A DNA stretch of 64,000 bases, taken from positions 14,412,397 through 14,476,396 of the forward strand of contig OU452219.1 of assembly GCA_911728455.2 (NCBI GenBank), written 5' to 3'. Below are positions 1-12,808 of the stretch, piece after piece (position 1 is the first letter of the stretch; each line of letters opens with the position of its first letter). The notes beneath the pieces are model-generated. The model made no database searches, was not told where the DNA came from, and saw nothing but the letters and a program-made list of their open reading frames with translations. A program made the position numbers and the translations under genes. This DNA is from Marthasterias glacialis (Eukaryota; Echinodermata; Asteroidea; Forcipulatida; Asteriidae).

Positions 1-145
1 TTTTCGAAACCATGTCTTATAGGCTTCGGCTTCAGCTTAGGCACCATTCGCCTGTTGAAAGTCCCGTACAGAAAGTGTGCGCGTTTTCAAAATTACTGAC
101 GGAGCCCAAGCCAACGCCAAAGTCGAACCCGTAATTTCGAAAAGG
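1..145. mobile_element. TCGAAA fold-back element, copy 1 (truncated by window edge)
   Basis: The copy starts TTTTCGAAACCATG, runs through CTTCGGCTTCAGCTTAGGC-type hexamer repeats, and closes with the inverse (CCCAAGCCAACGCC ... TTTCGAAAAGGCC). The left terminal bases lie before the window. The same ends are found at 3022-3184 and 43387-43569. It is non-coding. Confidence 0.7.
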
Positions 146-189
146 CCTTAAGATTGAATTCAAACACGACTTGTTTTTAAAGATGGCGG

Positions 190-3020
190 CATTCGGGATT
201 TAACTATTTATATGTACGAGTAGATACGTTGCCCAAATTAAGTTAAGACTATCAAAAAGTCACGCACTAAATCGCTGAAAATCATTGAACTGGTACCGTT
301 TCACGCAAAATAAAAGGGTTTCTTAAAAAAAATCAACATGTTGCAATTATTCCAGGAAATGAAAATTATATGAGATTTTTACTGATTACGTATTACGTTG
401 ATTTGTGAGTTTTTGCCGTTGTTTTATTTCAACAAAACTTTTGACAATCTAACAACACTTTTTCTTTAAAGTGTCTCAAAAAAAAACAAGCATGGATCTT
501 ATCGCTTGAATAGGCCTACGGTTAACTGAAATTTGTTTCAACATTTGAAGCATATGGGTTCTCTCGGTAATGGCCGTCTGTAAACGTGACGTTAATCAGC
601 TTTAGTTTCAATTAAAGATACAATGAATAATGCATCTTCACTCATGGGTGCTATAAACACTTCGTGTGTATATAACACAAGACACAAGCACAACACTCAT
701 GAGACAGAAACCAAAAAGATTTGCATACTCCTGTAGTCCGACTCACTGCGTCCTTCGATTGTAAGGAAGCAATTTTACCATGTGTAGGGACAATGTCGAG
801 TGGCCTGGTGTGATGAGATGAAGGGGGAAATAGTTGAGCGGGGAAGAGGTTATTTTCAATCTCATTCAAGTGAACGCATGCTGTCCGTTGAACTGCAGTA
901 AAACTCGTTCTGTTGCTCCCGCCACAATTAAATTACATCGTAGTTATCATCACTTTAAAATCGACCCCGTACATTCAGAGGTTGACCTTCGGGGGAAAAA
1001 AAATATTACAGGCATCCTCGACGAGATGTGTTTTTAATGTCCGCTAAAAATTCGATCGAAAAACACCGCGGCGATTATTACGAATTTGCTTTGCGCATCT
1101 CTACGGGTGGGTTTGAATGAAATCTTTAAATTTCTATTTCAGTCAATATCTCCAAACAATGAGACTGAAATGTTAATGTTTTGTTTTATAAATTGGAAAT
1201 TATTTCTCCCTCTGCTAATTTAAAAAAAAAAAGTTTTTTAATAACGACTTTTACATCTTGCCTTTGTCCATTGACAATCCATGTCAACTAAAACAGAAAA
1301 AAGACCCATGGCTGTGTGCAGCCCACTCATTTAGCAAGTATTCCAAATATTTGAAATGTATAAACATTTCTTGTCAGATAAAAATTTAATCACATAAAAC
1401 GTTTGCAAAAGTATGGAGAATCCATTGCTTTTAATGATACCGGTACCAGTGGGTTCATCGTCTTCACGGAAACGTGAGATACCAAATGTTAAACATGTTA
1501 ATATAAAGCCATGGCAATATTTGAACAAAATGGTAACTTGCATACTAATATACTGCTACATTTAGTTTCTCAAAAAAGTACAGTTATATCTTTCTGGGCT
1601 ATATTTTGTATACAAGGGTTTTGAATTCTCGATATTTATAAAACAATGAAGGTATTTAAAAAAAAAACAGATTTTACCAAAAGTGTACAAGCAATTCCAC
1701 GTTATTACACCGACCACTGGTCTCCTCCAGTTACAATGACTACGGATACATTTCTAGAAATCTGGTTTGATAAATGATTTTCAGTACTGAGACGTCGACT
1801 TTGTGATTGGTAACAACAAATTTGAACATAGAATTTTTATGTCACAACGATCATCCAAAGTAGCCAACATAATGATACCGTTCGGCCAATGGGGAATCGT
1901 GAAACTGCCCGTCATTTTGTTCTAAGTTTTTCCTGCCACTACCGTCTATGTCATGTTCCCTGTATGCCAGAGCAAACTGAAGTACGATTGTCATTTTATA
2001 TCCAAATAGGGCCAGACTGTTTCGCCTTTAGTTTGGTTGCCCCATTGAGAAACCTCACGGTTGCACTGATTTTGATACGGAGAAACACAAGATTTCTATC
2101 AAGATGGAGTTGAAACTTTGCCGTGTTTATAGCAAGAGCAAATTTTGCAGCCCATCCGTCTTTCACATGTAATTGTAGGCTAAATATTAAATGTCAGAAT
2201 GCTAGTATATAAATAGAACGCCATAGTAACCACTACGTATCGATGGACCTTCAACTGTAAAAGAGTACATCCACCAATCTGTCAAGACGGACATGTCTTA
2301 AATATTCTGCGAGGCGTCTTGAGCCAAAGAAAAGGAAACACAAGCTCAACCTCTTGCGTCTAATTGACGCTGAAACAGCGGATATAGTCAACGGAGCAAA
2401 ACTCAACACGGTTTTAAATATCCGCAGCTAGAGTGGACCTGCATGCATCTTTGGTCAATGAAACGTCTTGGGCGGTTAAATAATGGCGTTGACACTCGGG
2501 GACAATTATGAATTATCTGTTTTGCCGGCCGTTGCCAAGTCATGACTGCGAACATCTCTGGGGCTGTGCCGATAGGTTTTAAGAGGAGTCCTTAAGTCAA
2601 CACCGATGAGGCAGTAGTAAAGCTGGGTAAATCGCTGCAAAAACAACGACTTGTTTTTGTGTGACTTCCCTCCGTTTTTTTTCTCCTCTTCTTTTTAAAA
2701 CTTCTATTTCTATTTCAGCTTGGTTGATATATACATATCTTGGTCTTTAGTGGCCTTTAAAAGATTACGTTTTTCCTGGAACATCCAAGCTAAGTGTGCT
2801 GTGAAGGTTTTGATTCTCCTAATCTCAAGTAAAACATAGATTTGGTTAATCAGCATTTTGTGAGAATGTGATTACATTTAAGGCATATGATCGGAATTAA
2901 CCCCTAGATCCCTATATGAACTTTTTTAATTTGCAGTAATTTCATAGAGTGCTTTGCAATGAGGGATTTGGCTGGTGCATCTTTATGTACCGCATCTGAT
3001 GGCAATTTTTTTTCACACAG
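190..3020. other. unannotated AT-rich intergenic or intronic DNA
   Basis: Apart from the weak exon at 747-804, nothing is recognised. AAAGATGGCGGC at about 179-190 matches the YY1 consensus. Open frames here are no longer than chance. Confidence 0.5.
747..804 (-). CDS. weak candidate exon bounded by strong splice signals
   Basis: On the minus strand the long pyrimidine tract ending catctcatcacaccag (AG at 806-805) precedes 58 nt that end at GCA/GTGAGT. Two frames are open. One enters in phase 1, which would join the exon ending at 9115 in frame. The open peptides are short and unremarkable, so this rests on splice-site quality alone. Confidence 0.2.
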
Positions 3021-3021
3021 T

Positions 3022-3184
3022 GGCCGTTTTCGAAACGACGGCTTGAGCACTGTCCGCCTGTTTGAATGAAGACCCTGATACCAAAAGCGTACGTTTTCAA
3101 AAATTACTGCGGGGCCCAAGCCGGAGCCGAAGCCAAAGCCCAAGCCGATGCCTGAGCCAAAGCTGTGGTTTCGAAAAGAGCCGG
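3022..3184. mobile_element. TCGAAA fold-back element, copy 2
   Basis: The left end is GGCCGTTTTCGAAACGACGG; the right end is GCTGTGGTTTCGAAAAGAGCC. The right arm is a run of degenerate GGAGCCGAAGCC-type hexamers. The middle (CTGTCCGCCTGTTTGAATGA) is shared with copy 1. Confidence 0.75.
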
Positions 3185-4611
3185 AGATGATTTCTCAGCT
3201 TAGGGCTGGGCTGCGGCTATACGTCAGTCACTGCTTCGGTCCACACGCTTCAACATTCGTCATTCACTCACAAGCAAAGACACTTACATTGGTATCCCCA
3301 AAACGTAAATAACAACTTAAATAAATCAACAAAGAATGCAACCAAATATATAAATACATGAAATACATTTTTTTCTATTTACAATTAAAGAAAGTGAATG
3401 CTTAATTTGAAAACATCAGCTCAGACCACGTTCAGACTACATCCAGTATTGCTATGACAGATAGTTCGGGTTATTAGGGCTTTTTCCAAATTACATAAGA
3501 GACGACCAACACTCATACACAACTCTCAATGAAATATGTGGCACAAAGATACCAGTCTTTGCAAAATGTAAAAGCTTGCCCCGATACATATAGCAACACT
3601 GAATGTATAAGTCTGACAAGTTCAAACTGTGCATTTTACTTGTGTGACTGAACAAGACATTGTAACAGACGTCATTCAAATCTAAGACACAAATGGCTCA
3701 ATGAAGAGCGTGAACCTACAATAAGAAAGTATAGCTAAAACGAAATCACAGTTTGTTTAGTGGACGCTGTCGTACGTAAAATGAAAATCGTAGAAGTTGA
3801 CATTCAATGACATGTTATAGCGGTAATCAGACGTGTATATCTTTTCAAAGATACAAGTTAGCGTGCAGGATGGCATGACGTCAATCGGGCATTGTTTTAA
3901 ATGAAGGTCTTCCGTCAGAAGATAGTTGAAGGATAATCTCCGTATCACCATGGTCACTGTTCAAGCACTGGCCCATAGATAGGCTAGTTCCCGATAGCCA
4001 TCTACGGGTAACTTGGGTTTTGGCTTTGAGCTGCGTCAAGCGTTCTATTTTTGTTTCTACGCAGCCAAGTGGTTTACCGCCCAATCATGCAAGGAATTTG
4101 ATAAAACTCCCGCGTACCGCGTGCGACATTTACGCAAAACGCATAGTTGTGCGTTCTATTTTAGGGCAACTATGTCATTGGGGAACCTAAAACCAGACTG
4201 AATTTCTTGAGGGGAAAGGTGTATATTTCACTGTAAACCGCATTACCTATCACCAAACCAAATCAAAACGCTTTAAAAAGAAGAATACGGTATACGTACA
4301 AACGTAAATGAAACTGAACAGATTTGAAAACAAACAATATGACCGGTCTAATTTCCGTTGTTTTAATGACTGTAATTACGCTACTACAGTCATTATTAAT
4401 AACAATTAGCCTCGTGGTTTCAAAACAAATGCCATGATCAAAAAGGTTCTTTTTAAATTATGCAATGTCTGCAGCGAAACAAAAAAATACGGTTATAGTT
4501 TTTGCCTTATGACCCAATTCAACTGACGTTATAAATCTTTCTCCGTGTGTTCATGCAGTGCATATTTAATGTGACGCACGCGCGGATATGAAACGCGCAT
4601 CATTAATATCT

Positions 4612-4692
4612 ACATGCAATTTTGACTCCCAAAATGGCAAAACATGGGCAGACACACGATAGCCGCGTGTGACGTCAGTACAAGGGGTCATA
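4612..4692 (-). repeat. CRE-bearing dispersed module, copy 1
   Basis: Read on minus: CCTTGTACTGACGTCACACG, CGGCTATCGT, then TGCCATTTTGGGAGTCAAA. It aligns to 11016-11087 at roughly 80 percent by eye. Confidence 0.55.
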
Positions 4693-5257
4693 CACTGAGC
4701 GCTTTCCGAATCATATGAGGAAAAGGGGGGCATGTGCAGTTTATTTAACAGCCCAGACGATGTTCATTCAAAATGTCACAATATTGTTTTTATGACAGTT
4801 CAAGAAGCGCATGCAGCCTTCATTTCAACCTGTGACCCAGCTAAAATTCTGCTTTCTGGGGAAAAGACAGTATGAACAGTGTTTTTGTTTCTTTCGACTA
4901 AAATGTGAAACTTTGTTGACTTGGTTACCTGAGTGAATCGCCCACGTCGAACTACTGTTAGACAAGGCCATGAAACAATAGCCACTAACGGAGAAAATGT
5001 CAAAACTAACACCAGGTAAAAGTCGTCGACGACGTGTTGAAAATAAATGCCATGCCATAAATAGATCTTTGTCTCTTGGATAATTAGCTAGCGTACGTTT
5101 GAGACATTTTACATATTGGCAAATTTTAGCTATACAGCAGGGAGCATGGTTTGCATTGGGTCTGAGTATGGTCATATTTTGCGGTGTAGCGTCCTCGATT
5201 TAAAGTTCTGGGGATGGTTTGAATCCATATTGTTCAAAGACTTTTGTAGCATTAAAA

Positions 5258-5606
5258 CGTCGTGTGTCCAGGTACAAAGGCGTAAGGCTTTACGCCCTTT
5301 TACCGAGCACATAAAGCATTTCGTCCCAGTATTAAAATGACGTAAGCAACAAAATGGACCCTGACATGACAAATATGGCATTAATATTACATTTTTGTTG
5401 CATGCTAGAATTAACCTAGAATTAACCCAAATTAACATGTTTTCCCATTCCCATGCAACATTAACCTCCCTTATATTAACTTTTGAATGGCCAAAAATTG
5501 GTCAAACTTCCCTGCTCAGTTTTCTTGCAACACAAAATTTCACATCATTTGCTTACGCCCTTTTACCAGGAACTTGTCGTTACGTCCTTTTACCGGGCAC
5601 ACGACG
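5258..5606. mobile_element. CGTCG-TIR MITE, copy 1
   Basis: The TIR is CGTCGTGTGTCCAGGTA at left and TACCGGGCACACGACG at right. It is flanked by a 4-bp direct duplication, AAAA. A near-palindrome built on GGCGTAAGGCTTTACGCC sits inside the left end. It carries no ORF of interest and is homologous to 16719-17045 and 33467-33742. Confidence 0.75.
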
Positions 5607-6278
5607 AAAACGTGCCGAGAAATTGTTTGTATTTTAGCATTCTGTGAACAAGACTCACTGAACTGAAATATTACGATGAACTGCTGCTTTTAACAGATAA
5701 GAGGACACCATACACCAATCTCTATTTCATCATGGAGGAAAAGTTTGAATTCTACCTTATGGTACACTTGTACATTGCCACTGTAGCCACCGGGTGGCAT
5801 GTTACCAACTCTATTGCAACGCTGACCGACCACCAATCTTACATTGTATGAGTGCATTCTTGGTGCATACATTCCGTCTGCATTCCTTGAATGCTTGCAT
5901 TACTTCAGTGTTTTCAGGAATGGGAGTATAAGTAACCTGTCTCCACGGTACCACGCGCACCAGTCTTGCGGCGCGTTTTGGCGCGACTGACCCCTAACCA
6001 GACACACGTTTCTGACGTAAAATTTACTTATGGAAAACACTTCAGAGAGCAGCGCAAAAACGTGTCCGTACATATAAACAATTCGCGACGTCTGCATTCC
6101 ACTTGCTCCCGGGCCCACTGTGCACACAAAATATATGGCCTTGACTTAATTTTTATGATTTGGAACTTACTACTTAAAGCTCTATAAACATTGATTGTTA
6201 TGCCAAGCGTAATTCATTTTAAAATAAATTCCATGTGATTTCCGTTATTAGTTTGTCAGAACTACCATGTTAGAACCC

Positions 6279-6356
6279 GGCCTGACGTCATCGCAGCACA
6301 ACCGAAGTCGCGAAAACGCCGCAACCAATGTCAGAAGCGATGCTTCAACATGGCGG
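6279..6356 (+). promoter_or_regulatory. CRE, CCAAT and ATGGCGG start-site-like module
   Basis: CpG-rich sequence holds TGACGTCATCG (about 6281), CCAAT (about 6325) and CAACATGGCGG immediately followed by GTAAGG. The last item resembles a YY1-type start motif in which seven coding bases (M-A plus one base) precede a splice donor, as in some housekeeping genes. No second exon was identified, so this stays a motif cluster. Confidence 0.25.
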
Positions 6357-7089
6357 GTAAGGATCGCCAAAACGCGCTCTTGTTGATGATTTTTGATTAA
6401 AGGTCGATCTGGTGCTTTGCTTTGCGTAATCACTTCAGAGAGAACTCAAGACGGATGTGCTTTAGTTGCGTGAAGGTAGAAGTTTGTTATATGTCCATTA
6501 TGTGACCACGTTGGACTGGACCACGTTGGATTGGTGGACATCTCTGGTCAGTGGTTAGTGGTCATCAGTGGTCAAGATCGACCGGTATGTGCCAACAAGC
6601 AGAGTGGCCTCCAAATTCACATTTCTCCGGCTGGAATGAGCGATCTGGAAGTACGTCATGGGCTGATAGAGTGGCTTTAACGCGATAACAAGGAAGGGGA
6701 GGCCAGGCAGAACACCGCCAACTCAAATTACATTTGGTGAGAAATGTAGCGCGAGCCTTTCGGACACGCGCTGACACGGCTTCACATGGTATGGGTTTTG
6801 GTGAGGTGTAATCGGGCGTTCAGCACGAGGGACCCCAAGAAAACTCTAGAGGGGGAGTGGACTGGCGGCATTATCGAAGCACCGGAGCGTAAACAACAGC
6901 CAAAACGAAAATTGTTTACGCATCACTGAACACAAGGCTCGGAAATTCCTTCTGATACTAGTATAACTTTGGGTGACCTCCGAATAGCGAACAAATTAAG
7001 GCCTGAAGCTACGGCCAGAATTTGTTTTACTTGTGATAGAGAAGGTCAAAATTGGCGGTCATTTTTGGGGGGTCTTAAGTAGACTAGAA

Positions 7090-7186
7090 GATTTCTGTTT
7101 GTTTTTTTGTCTAAACCATTTTTAACTAATAAAACAATTTTCCTTTTTAATGGACAAATAAAATATGAATATGAATATGAATTTAT
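7090..7186 (+). mobile_element. LINE-like 3' tail
   Basis: TTTTTAATGGACAAATAAAA then an (ATATGA)n run: the usual polyadenylation-plus-short-repeat end of CR1/L2/RTE-like retroposons. The upstream body is not identifiable. Confidence 0.4.
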
Positions 7187-8200
7187 TTCTTTCTTTGAAT
7201 GTGAATATTATAAACGGAATTGCCTTAAATTCCTCCTCAGTTGTTCAGTGATGTAATCATATAATACACGATGCAGAAAAATAAACGCTGCGCCGATTCT
7301 AAGAAAATGATTTAATTTAGACTACTCAACGTGCCACGACATCCCTCGGGCTTCAACCCATACAGAAAAATCAGTTCTGATTAAAATGGAGCAAATGCAC
7401 GCAAACGGTCTACCTACTCTCGATAGAGATGCAAAGGCCACGTAAATGCACAACACCGGCCCCACCACTGCGTGTGATGATAGAATTTTAATTGAAGGGT
7501 TATTCGATAATTCGACGAAGACCTATACGTGTATACTATATACACGAGTGCGGTGGTATTGCTTTCCGAGTGCGTGTAAAAAAAAAGTGAGCCTCTGTGG
7601 CTCAACCTTGTTGGCCGTTGTCAGGAGAGGAGCCTTGGCGACCTTCAGTTATCTCGATCCCTTAGGAGGAAATATTGTGTGCGTTTCATTTTATCTTCGC
7701 CAGCATCGAGAACTGAAGGTTACGTGGCCTACTGCGTTCCTTTTATGTTATATTGTGCAAAAACAAAGGCCGAATTATCGACGCGACACAGTGAGCTGTT
7801 TTGTTTACGGGTATTTGAGGTGGTTTTCTATACTTGTTTCCAAGCAACGTAACAAATGTAAAGATAGGTTTATCTTCTGTTTCAGATCGGCCATGAATTT
7901 CATTAACAAACAAAAAATCAAAAAGAGGAAAAGGGGGCCAAACTAAAAGGTCAGGTCATGCCGATGAAAAAAAAACCTGATATTATTGTACTGAAGGACA
8001 CATTTAAAATCTTTGTTAACTTGCCAACTAGCATATGTTTAGGTCCCTATATTTGCCGACAAATCTGATAATTTCAGCACAAACGGACTGCCTGGTTAAA
8101 CTGGAGCTTGACGTCTCGTGACCGTTTCAACGTTTGGGCGTTTTAACCAATAACTCCGGTATGTAAGATGTGCAAACAACAATTTCGCTCATAAATATTT

Positions 8201-8223
8201 CATGTACGGTATTACCGTACATG
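8201..8223. repeat. 23-bp palindrome
   Basis: CATGTACGGTA and TACCGTACATG around a single T. Confidence 0.85.
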
Positions 8224-9114
8224 TGTTAAACACCGACGTGCGGGCCTTTCGTTAGCTGGCTATTATACAGCGAGCACACGTACTGGGTTCAAATGCCGAC
8301 CAGGTCCCGTGTGGTGTGTCAAGATGCACCCCGATAGCAATTAGGCCTCAACTACTGTCACGAAAACAGCTTTGGGATTTTCCGGAGACACCTTCCCTGC
8401 CTGGGAAAAACTTCAAACCATATTCCTGGAAACCAAATAGGCCAAGACCTAATTTTATCTTTTTCGGTGTCCAGCAACACTTTCGACCCCTCCGCGTTTA
8501 TTCCATGATCACATCGAGGATATAAGTACGGCCTTTTTGAAAATAATGAGGGTGGATTGCGAAGAAAAAAATTGAATTAAAAACTTAACTAAATAAATGA
8601 ATAACTGGCGGGAAATCATTCTTAAGGGACTTTGTGGCGTCATTTCGTTTGAATAGGAGCTGATACACACGTGAACTATATATGAACCAGTCCGCGAGCA
8701 TCATTAAATCCGGGTTCATACATGATGCTGGCGAAAAATGGAATCCGTCTGTCGAGAAAGACATACAGCTCAATGGGGCGTCCGTCGCTAATGAGCGATT
8801 TCAAGTTCGCGTTCGCTTTAGTCCCAATTTAAAAATCGGCTCGTACTGAACGTGAAAAAAAAGACGGAACCGTATTTGCTTCGAGCTGAAAGGGTGTGAT
8901 ATGGTTTTTACCGAATCATCAACTGTCACTTTAAAGTAAAAGAGTGAGGAATCTCACAGCAATGTGTATTTACAATGTGCAGGTACGTCGTGGACCCCGG
9001 TACACGTCAACCCGGTTCAAGGAGTATACTTCAATATGATATTGATACACCGAGGTGACATGTAGATGTAATAGAAGATAAAATGTTTGACCCAATGGCG
9101 TGAGGTTTACGTAC

Positions 9115-9291
9115 TTGGAGCTGTGCAATTCTTCTCATCGTGGTCCTCACTGTCGTTCGCGGTGGTATTAGCACTGTCTTGTGTCCCGTCTTCATCTACT
9201 AAGCTGTATGTTGAGGCTAACCGGCGGAGGATTACTCCGCTGTGAACGGGATTGTTTACCTCCCCGGTGTCAAGGTCTTGATCGGCTTCAC
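9115..9291 (-). CDS. candidate internal exon, acidic N-glycosylated stem-like segment
   Basis: This is a 177-nt minus-strand exon. The acceptor reads ttcctcacag, and the donor is GTACGT immediately after base 9115. Both ends are phase 1, so the exon is symmetric, and the reading frame is open throughout (59 codons). The peptide is hydrophilic and acidic, with pieces such as GEADQDLDTGEVNN and DEDGTQDSANTTANDSEDHD, and ends in NCTAPS. It has three N-glycosylation sequons (NTT, NDS, NCT) and one cysteine. Phase 1-1 exons and sequons fit an extracellular or lumenal linker. It joins in frame to the exon at 25198-25093, giving a short anchor plus a low-complexity stem. No catalytic motif is visible, so the family is unknown. 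A single exon read by eye could still be chance. Confidence 0.5.
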
Positions 9292-9658
9292 CTGTGAGGA
9301 ATCGATACATATTATCTAGAATTAGTCAAAATGCCCAACTCAACAAAATCGCCCAAATACACAGGGCTAACTGAATGGCTCAATCGTTCAATTTAGCTGA
9401 TGGGATTGGCTTTTTCAATATATCCTTCAAAATGAGCGGACGCACTGTGTGCACTTCAATTTTACTTGATTTGATTTAATTGGAAAATTCATAAGAGCTG
9501 AAGTACGTGTACATGTACCATATGTGCTTTAGCACAAACACACAGATGTTTTTTTTTTACACTATACGACACGTGGTGACGTTTAAATCTAAAGCATAAT
9601 CACGCAAAGCGGTCAAAATGCATGGTGATATCCAACCACACCAATGTAAATGTATATT

Positions 9659-9941
9659 TGGTTTGCGGTAAAAACACCATGTGATTATATCTACTTTGAG
9701 ATCATTTAATGACTCACTCCGCGGCAGTGAATTTATCCATGAAGTCCCCTCGTTCCACTCAGTAAAAGTAGTAGTGGCCCCGGCCGATTTCTTAATACCT
9801 CCCCAGGTAGTACTTAAAAAGCAGGACAGTTCTTTACGGAACTAAGTTGTCCCCCGAACTCCGAAATCTACTCCGCAGTAGTAGAATAAAAACAGTACAA
9901 GTTCTCACAATATATAATCACATGGTGTTACCGCAAACCAA
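9659..9941. mobile_element. GGTTTGCGGT-TIR MITE
   Basis: The left arm is TTGGTTTGCGGTAAAAACAC, then CATGTGATTATAT. The right arm is the inverse (ATATAATCACATGGTGTTA, CCGCAAACCAA). The core holds GCAGGACAGTTC and GAACTAAGTTGTCC plus CTCCGCAGTAG motifs that recur in the MITE at 46602-46763. Confidence 0.72.
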
Positions 9942-11015
9942 TACATTCATACCAATGTTGTTATCTCCTAAACTGCAACAAAACTCCTTAATCTAATTCC
10001 ACTATTTCGGAAACTAGATGTGTAGCCAAGTTGAAATAAAGCCTATATGAATTTACTGCTAATAAACCATTCAATTAAACAAAATTCAACCAAAAGGTAA
10101 ACGCCCCTTCATCATTTTGGCAGCGTAGCCATCACGCTGCCGTATCATCAAACATGATAACAATTATAATTGCGTGGATTATCAAAATACATATAGCAAG
10201 AGTTTCCTTGATATTACCATCATGATTATTGATTTTTGTTCTTGTAGGTAATTTATTCCAAAGGCTTATATAAAGGTCGTGGGGAAAATTAAGGTACCTG
10301 GTCTTTAGGAATGGGAATGACGTCACAATTTGTTCAACGAGTCACAATGTGGTGAACTGAATCATAAAACTCAATCATGCATATAATGACAATGTTATCA
10401 ATGCCGTACGCTCGCTAGAAACGTACAAAACAAAATGTCACCGACGTCAGACGCATTCATTTGGTCAAGACAAACGACTACCAGTGTATTACTTGGGTCA
10501 TCATTAGCTGCAACACAGACAGACAGGCGGTTGAAGTACCGCACATCATGTCCTCGCAGAAGCCCTAGTATAACTATCTCTGATGATGCGTGTGTTGCAC
10601 GCGTAATAATGGCTTTGAAACCCAATAACTTTCAAATGCCATATGATATTCTGGAACATTCTGACAGCATACCGAAAATAGCTCAACTTCATTTTTGATC
10701 GCCCTGACATTTGAGCTTGCTACCTCACACACTCTGCACTTTCAGTGATACCTCGCTATTATTATACAACCGCGCTCCATATTATTTACACAACACGAGA
10801 TGAGAGGTGTTTGCCATTTTTTTATTACGCTAAATATTAAATCTCGAAACTAATCACACAACCAAGTTTTGAATTTATGGACGGAATATACGATACCATT
10901 TCAGAAGACATTGTATTACAATGTTTGTTCAAAATATTGTTTTAAACTTACCGATTGTATAAGCACGAACGGAAAATATATTTTATTCATATCTAAATTT
11001 TCTTCATTAGATATA

Positions 11016-11087
11016 GCCTTGCACTGACGTCATACGCGGCTACCGTCTGGCCCCAGGGTCTGCCATTTTGGGAGTCAAATGGCACAC
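11016..11087 (+). repeat. CRE-bearing dispersed module, copy 2
   Basis: CCTTGCACTGACGTCATACG, CGGCTACCGT, then TGCCATTTTGGGAGTCAAA. A second TGACGTCA lies at about 11203. On the minus strand a consensus donor CAATCG/GTAAGT at 10951 follows a short open frame, a weak hint of a transcription start nearby. Confidence 0.55.
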
Positions 11088-12808
11088 AGTCAATGGAGCG
11101 CACCAAACCGCGCGAGTTGGCCTAACAAATGCACTGCCCCGGTAAAAACGCTAGGAGAATCTCACTTCAAAAATTGTGCAACCAAGGTTTAGCGTGGGCG
11201 ATGACGTCAGGTGAAACGGTTCACTACACAAAATACAAAAGCTTTTGCCTAGATAAAATTCTGGAATAATTGCGGATTATTTATAGTCTAAATTATCTCT
11301 TTGTAAGTAGACCTAATTCTATGCCATGCACCGCACCTTTTTGTTTGAATGATAATATCAGAGGTCCATTTTTTAAAAGACTTACACTTGTCTTTCTTTG
11401 AAGTCGAAGTAAACTAGGATTTTTATTTGGGAAGAACATCTCAAAACCGAATAAATTACTTTGGTTTGAAGACAAGTTGAACAATCATTTTATAATTTAT
11501 GTGATGCACCTGTGGTAACAGCAGGTTCTTGAGATAGTTGGCTCCTCCATAAGGTTTGCTACAACGATCCACAACTAATCCGTATAAAGGATCATATCAA
11601 AATATATTTTTGCAATTTGCAGGTTAGAGCATGGACCTGCAGGAATGTTGTGCTTGCCATGTTTTCTAGCCAAAGTGGGTCCCTCGCCTTTCTTGTCTTT
11701 GACATCACCATTTCTCACAATGATTCCTATACATTCCAATTAATCGACAGTTTGGATATCTTTTGCTTTTAACTAAGTGCATGTTAACTCCGGTGGATTC
11801 TTGTTTTTCCCCAACTTCAAATCGCTGTCTGGAACCAGTTTCATAAAAACGTTAGGCACTCGATTTCCTTTACTCGAAAAAAAAAAAAAAAAATGGTTAG
11901 CCTATCAACAAAACAATATTGTATTTAGGCTACTGTTTGTTGCCATCTAACTTCTGCTAAAACAGTAACTCGGGAAAGCATTTTCTCGCTTTGTATTTCT
12001 ATGAAACTAAGCCCTTGATTTTTCCAACTGTGGTAAAAAGTTTGGGTCTCTCTCACAGTCATGAGCTGCGGTGAGAAGTCTTTAACATGCGGAGATTCCT
12101 TGGTGTGAGCGAATAATTTCCATGGATGCGCGCCCCTGCGCATTCATTAATCGCAACACGATGTCATCTGTGCGTTAGTGGTGATCCACCACGTGCAACG
12201 GATTCCATTTCAAAATGTCGCATACCAACGGCCGGCGGGGCAGCAGCTCTCTGTATGCCCAAGTGATCGCATCTCGCGTGCTTCACCCGTACAAATGGTT
12301 GCCAGACGCAACGGACAATCTAATCTTCTAACCGTACCATCCCATTCACTACTAAAAATGTGCCAACATCCTTTTAGTCAATATGTGATTTAATTATGTT
12401 TCACCGGAGCACATTTCTTAACCAGTTTAACAAACAGGAGTTACCGCGTAAATAAATCGCATTGATTGCCTACGTCACGGCGACCTTCTTGTCGTGTGTT
12501 AATTTCCCGTTGAAAATTGGTAGCAATGCCCTGCAGAATTCGCTCCCCGGGGTTTGAGTATGAGATACCGGCATTATATTAAATCGCTTACACTTACGGC
12601 TCGGCATTTCCAAAATGGAAAAACAAACCGCTCCGTGCCGGTGATCAACCTAAAACATTAGAAGAGGTTTGCTCTACAAATAATTCAGTGAATTTAATTA
12701 AAAAGTGTGCACCGATTTTCTCCAAACTTGTTTTAATTTTGTTCTAATGTGCTTTGCCTTTTTAAGCGCGTGTGTATTATCAAGACTTTGTCTTTGTTAT
12801 CTTTTTAG

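Noticed and set aside
1985-2180. Minus open frame of about 62 codons with a protein-like look.
   Set aside because: The plus frame over the same bases is also open, the acceptor is poor, and the phase does not match the minus gene.
7446-7946. Longest open frame in the window (166 codons, plus).
   Set aside because: At this base composition one such frame per window is near chance. It has no domain-like pattern, crosses a poly-A stretch, and contains an unrelated inverted repeat (accttcagttatctcgat and its inverse).
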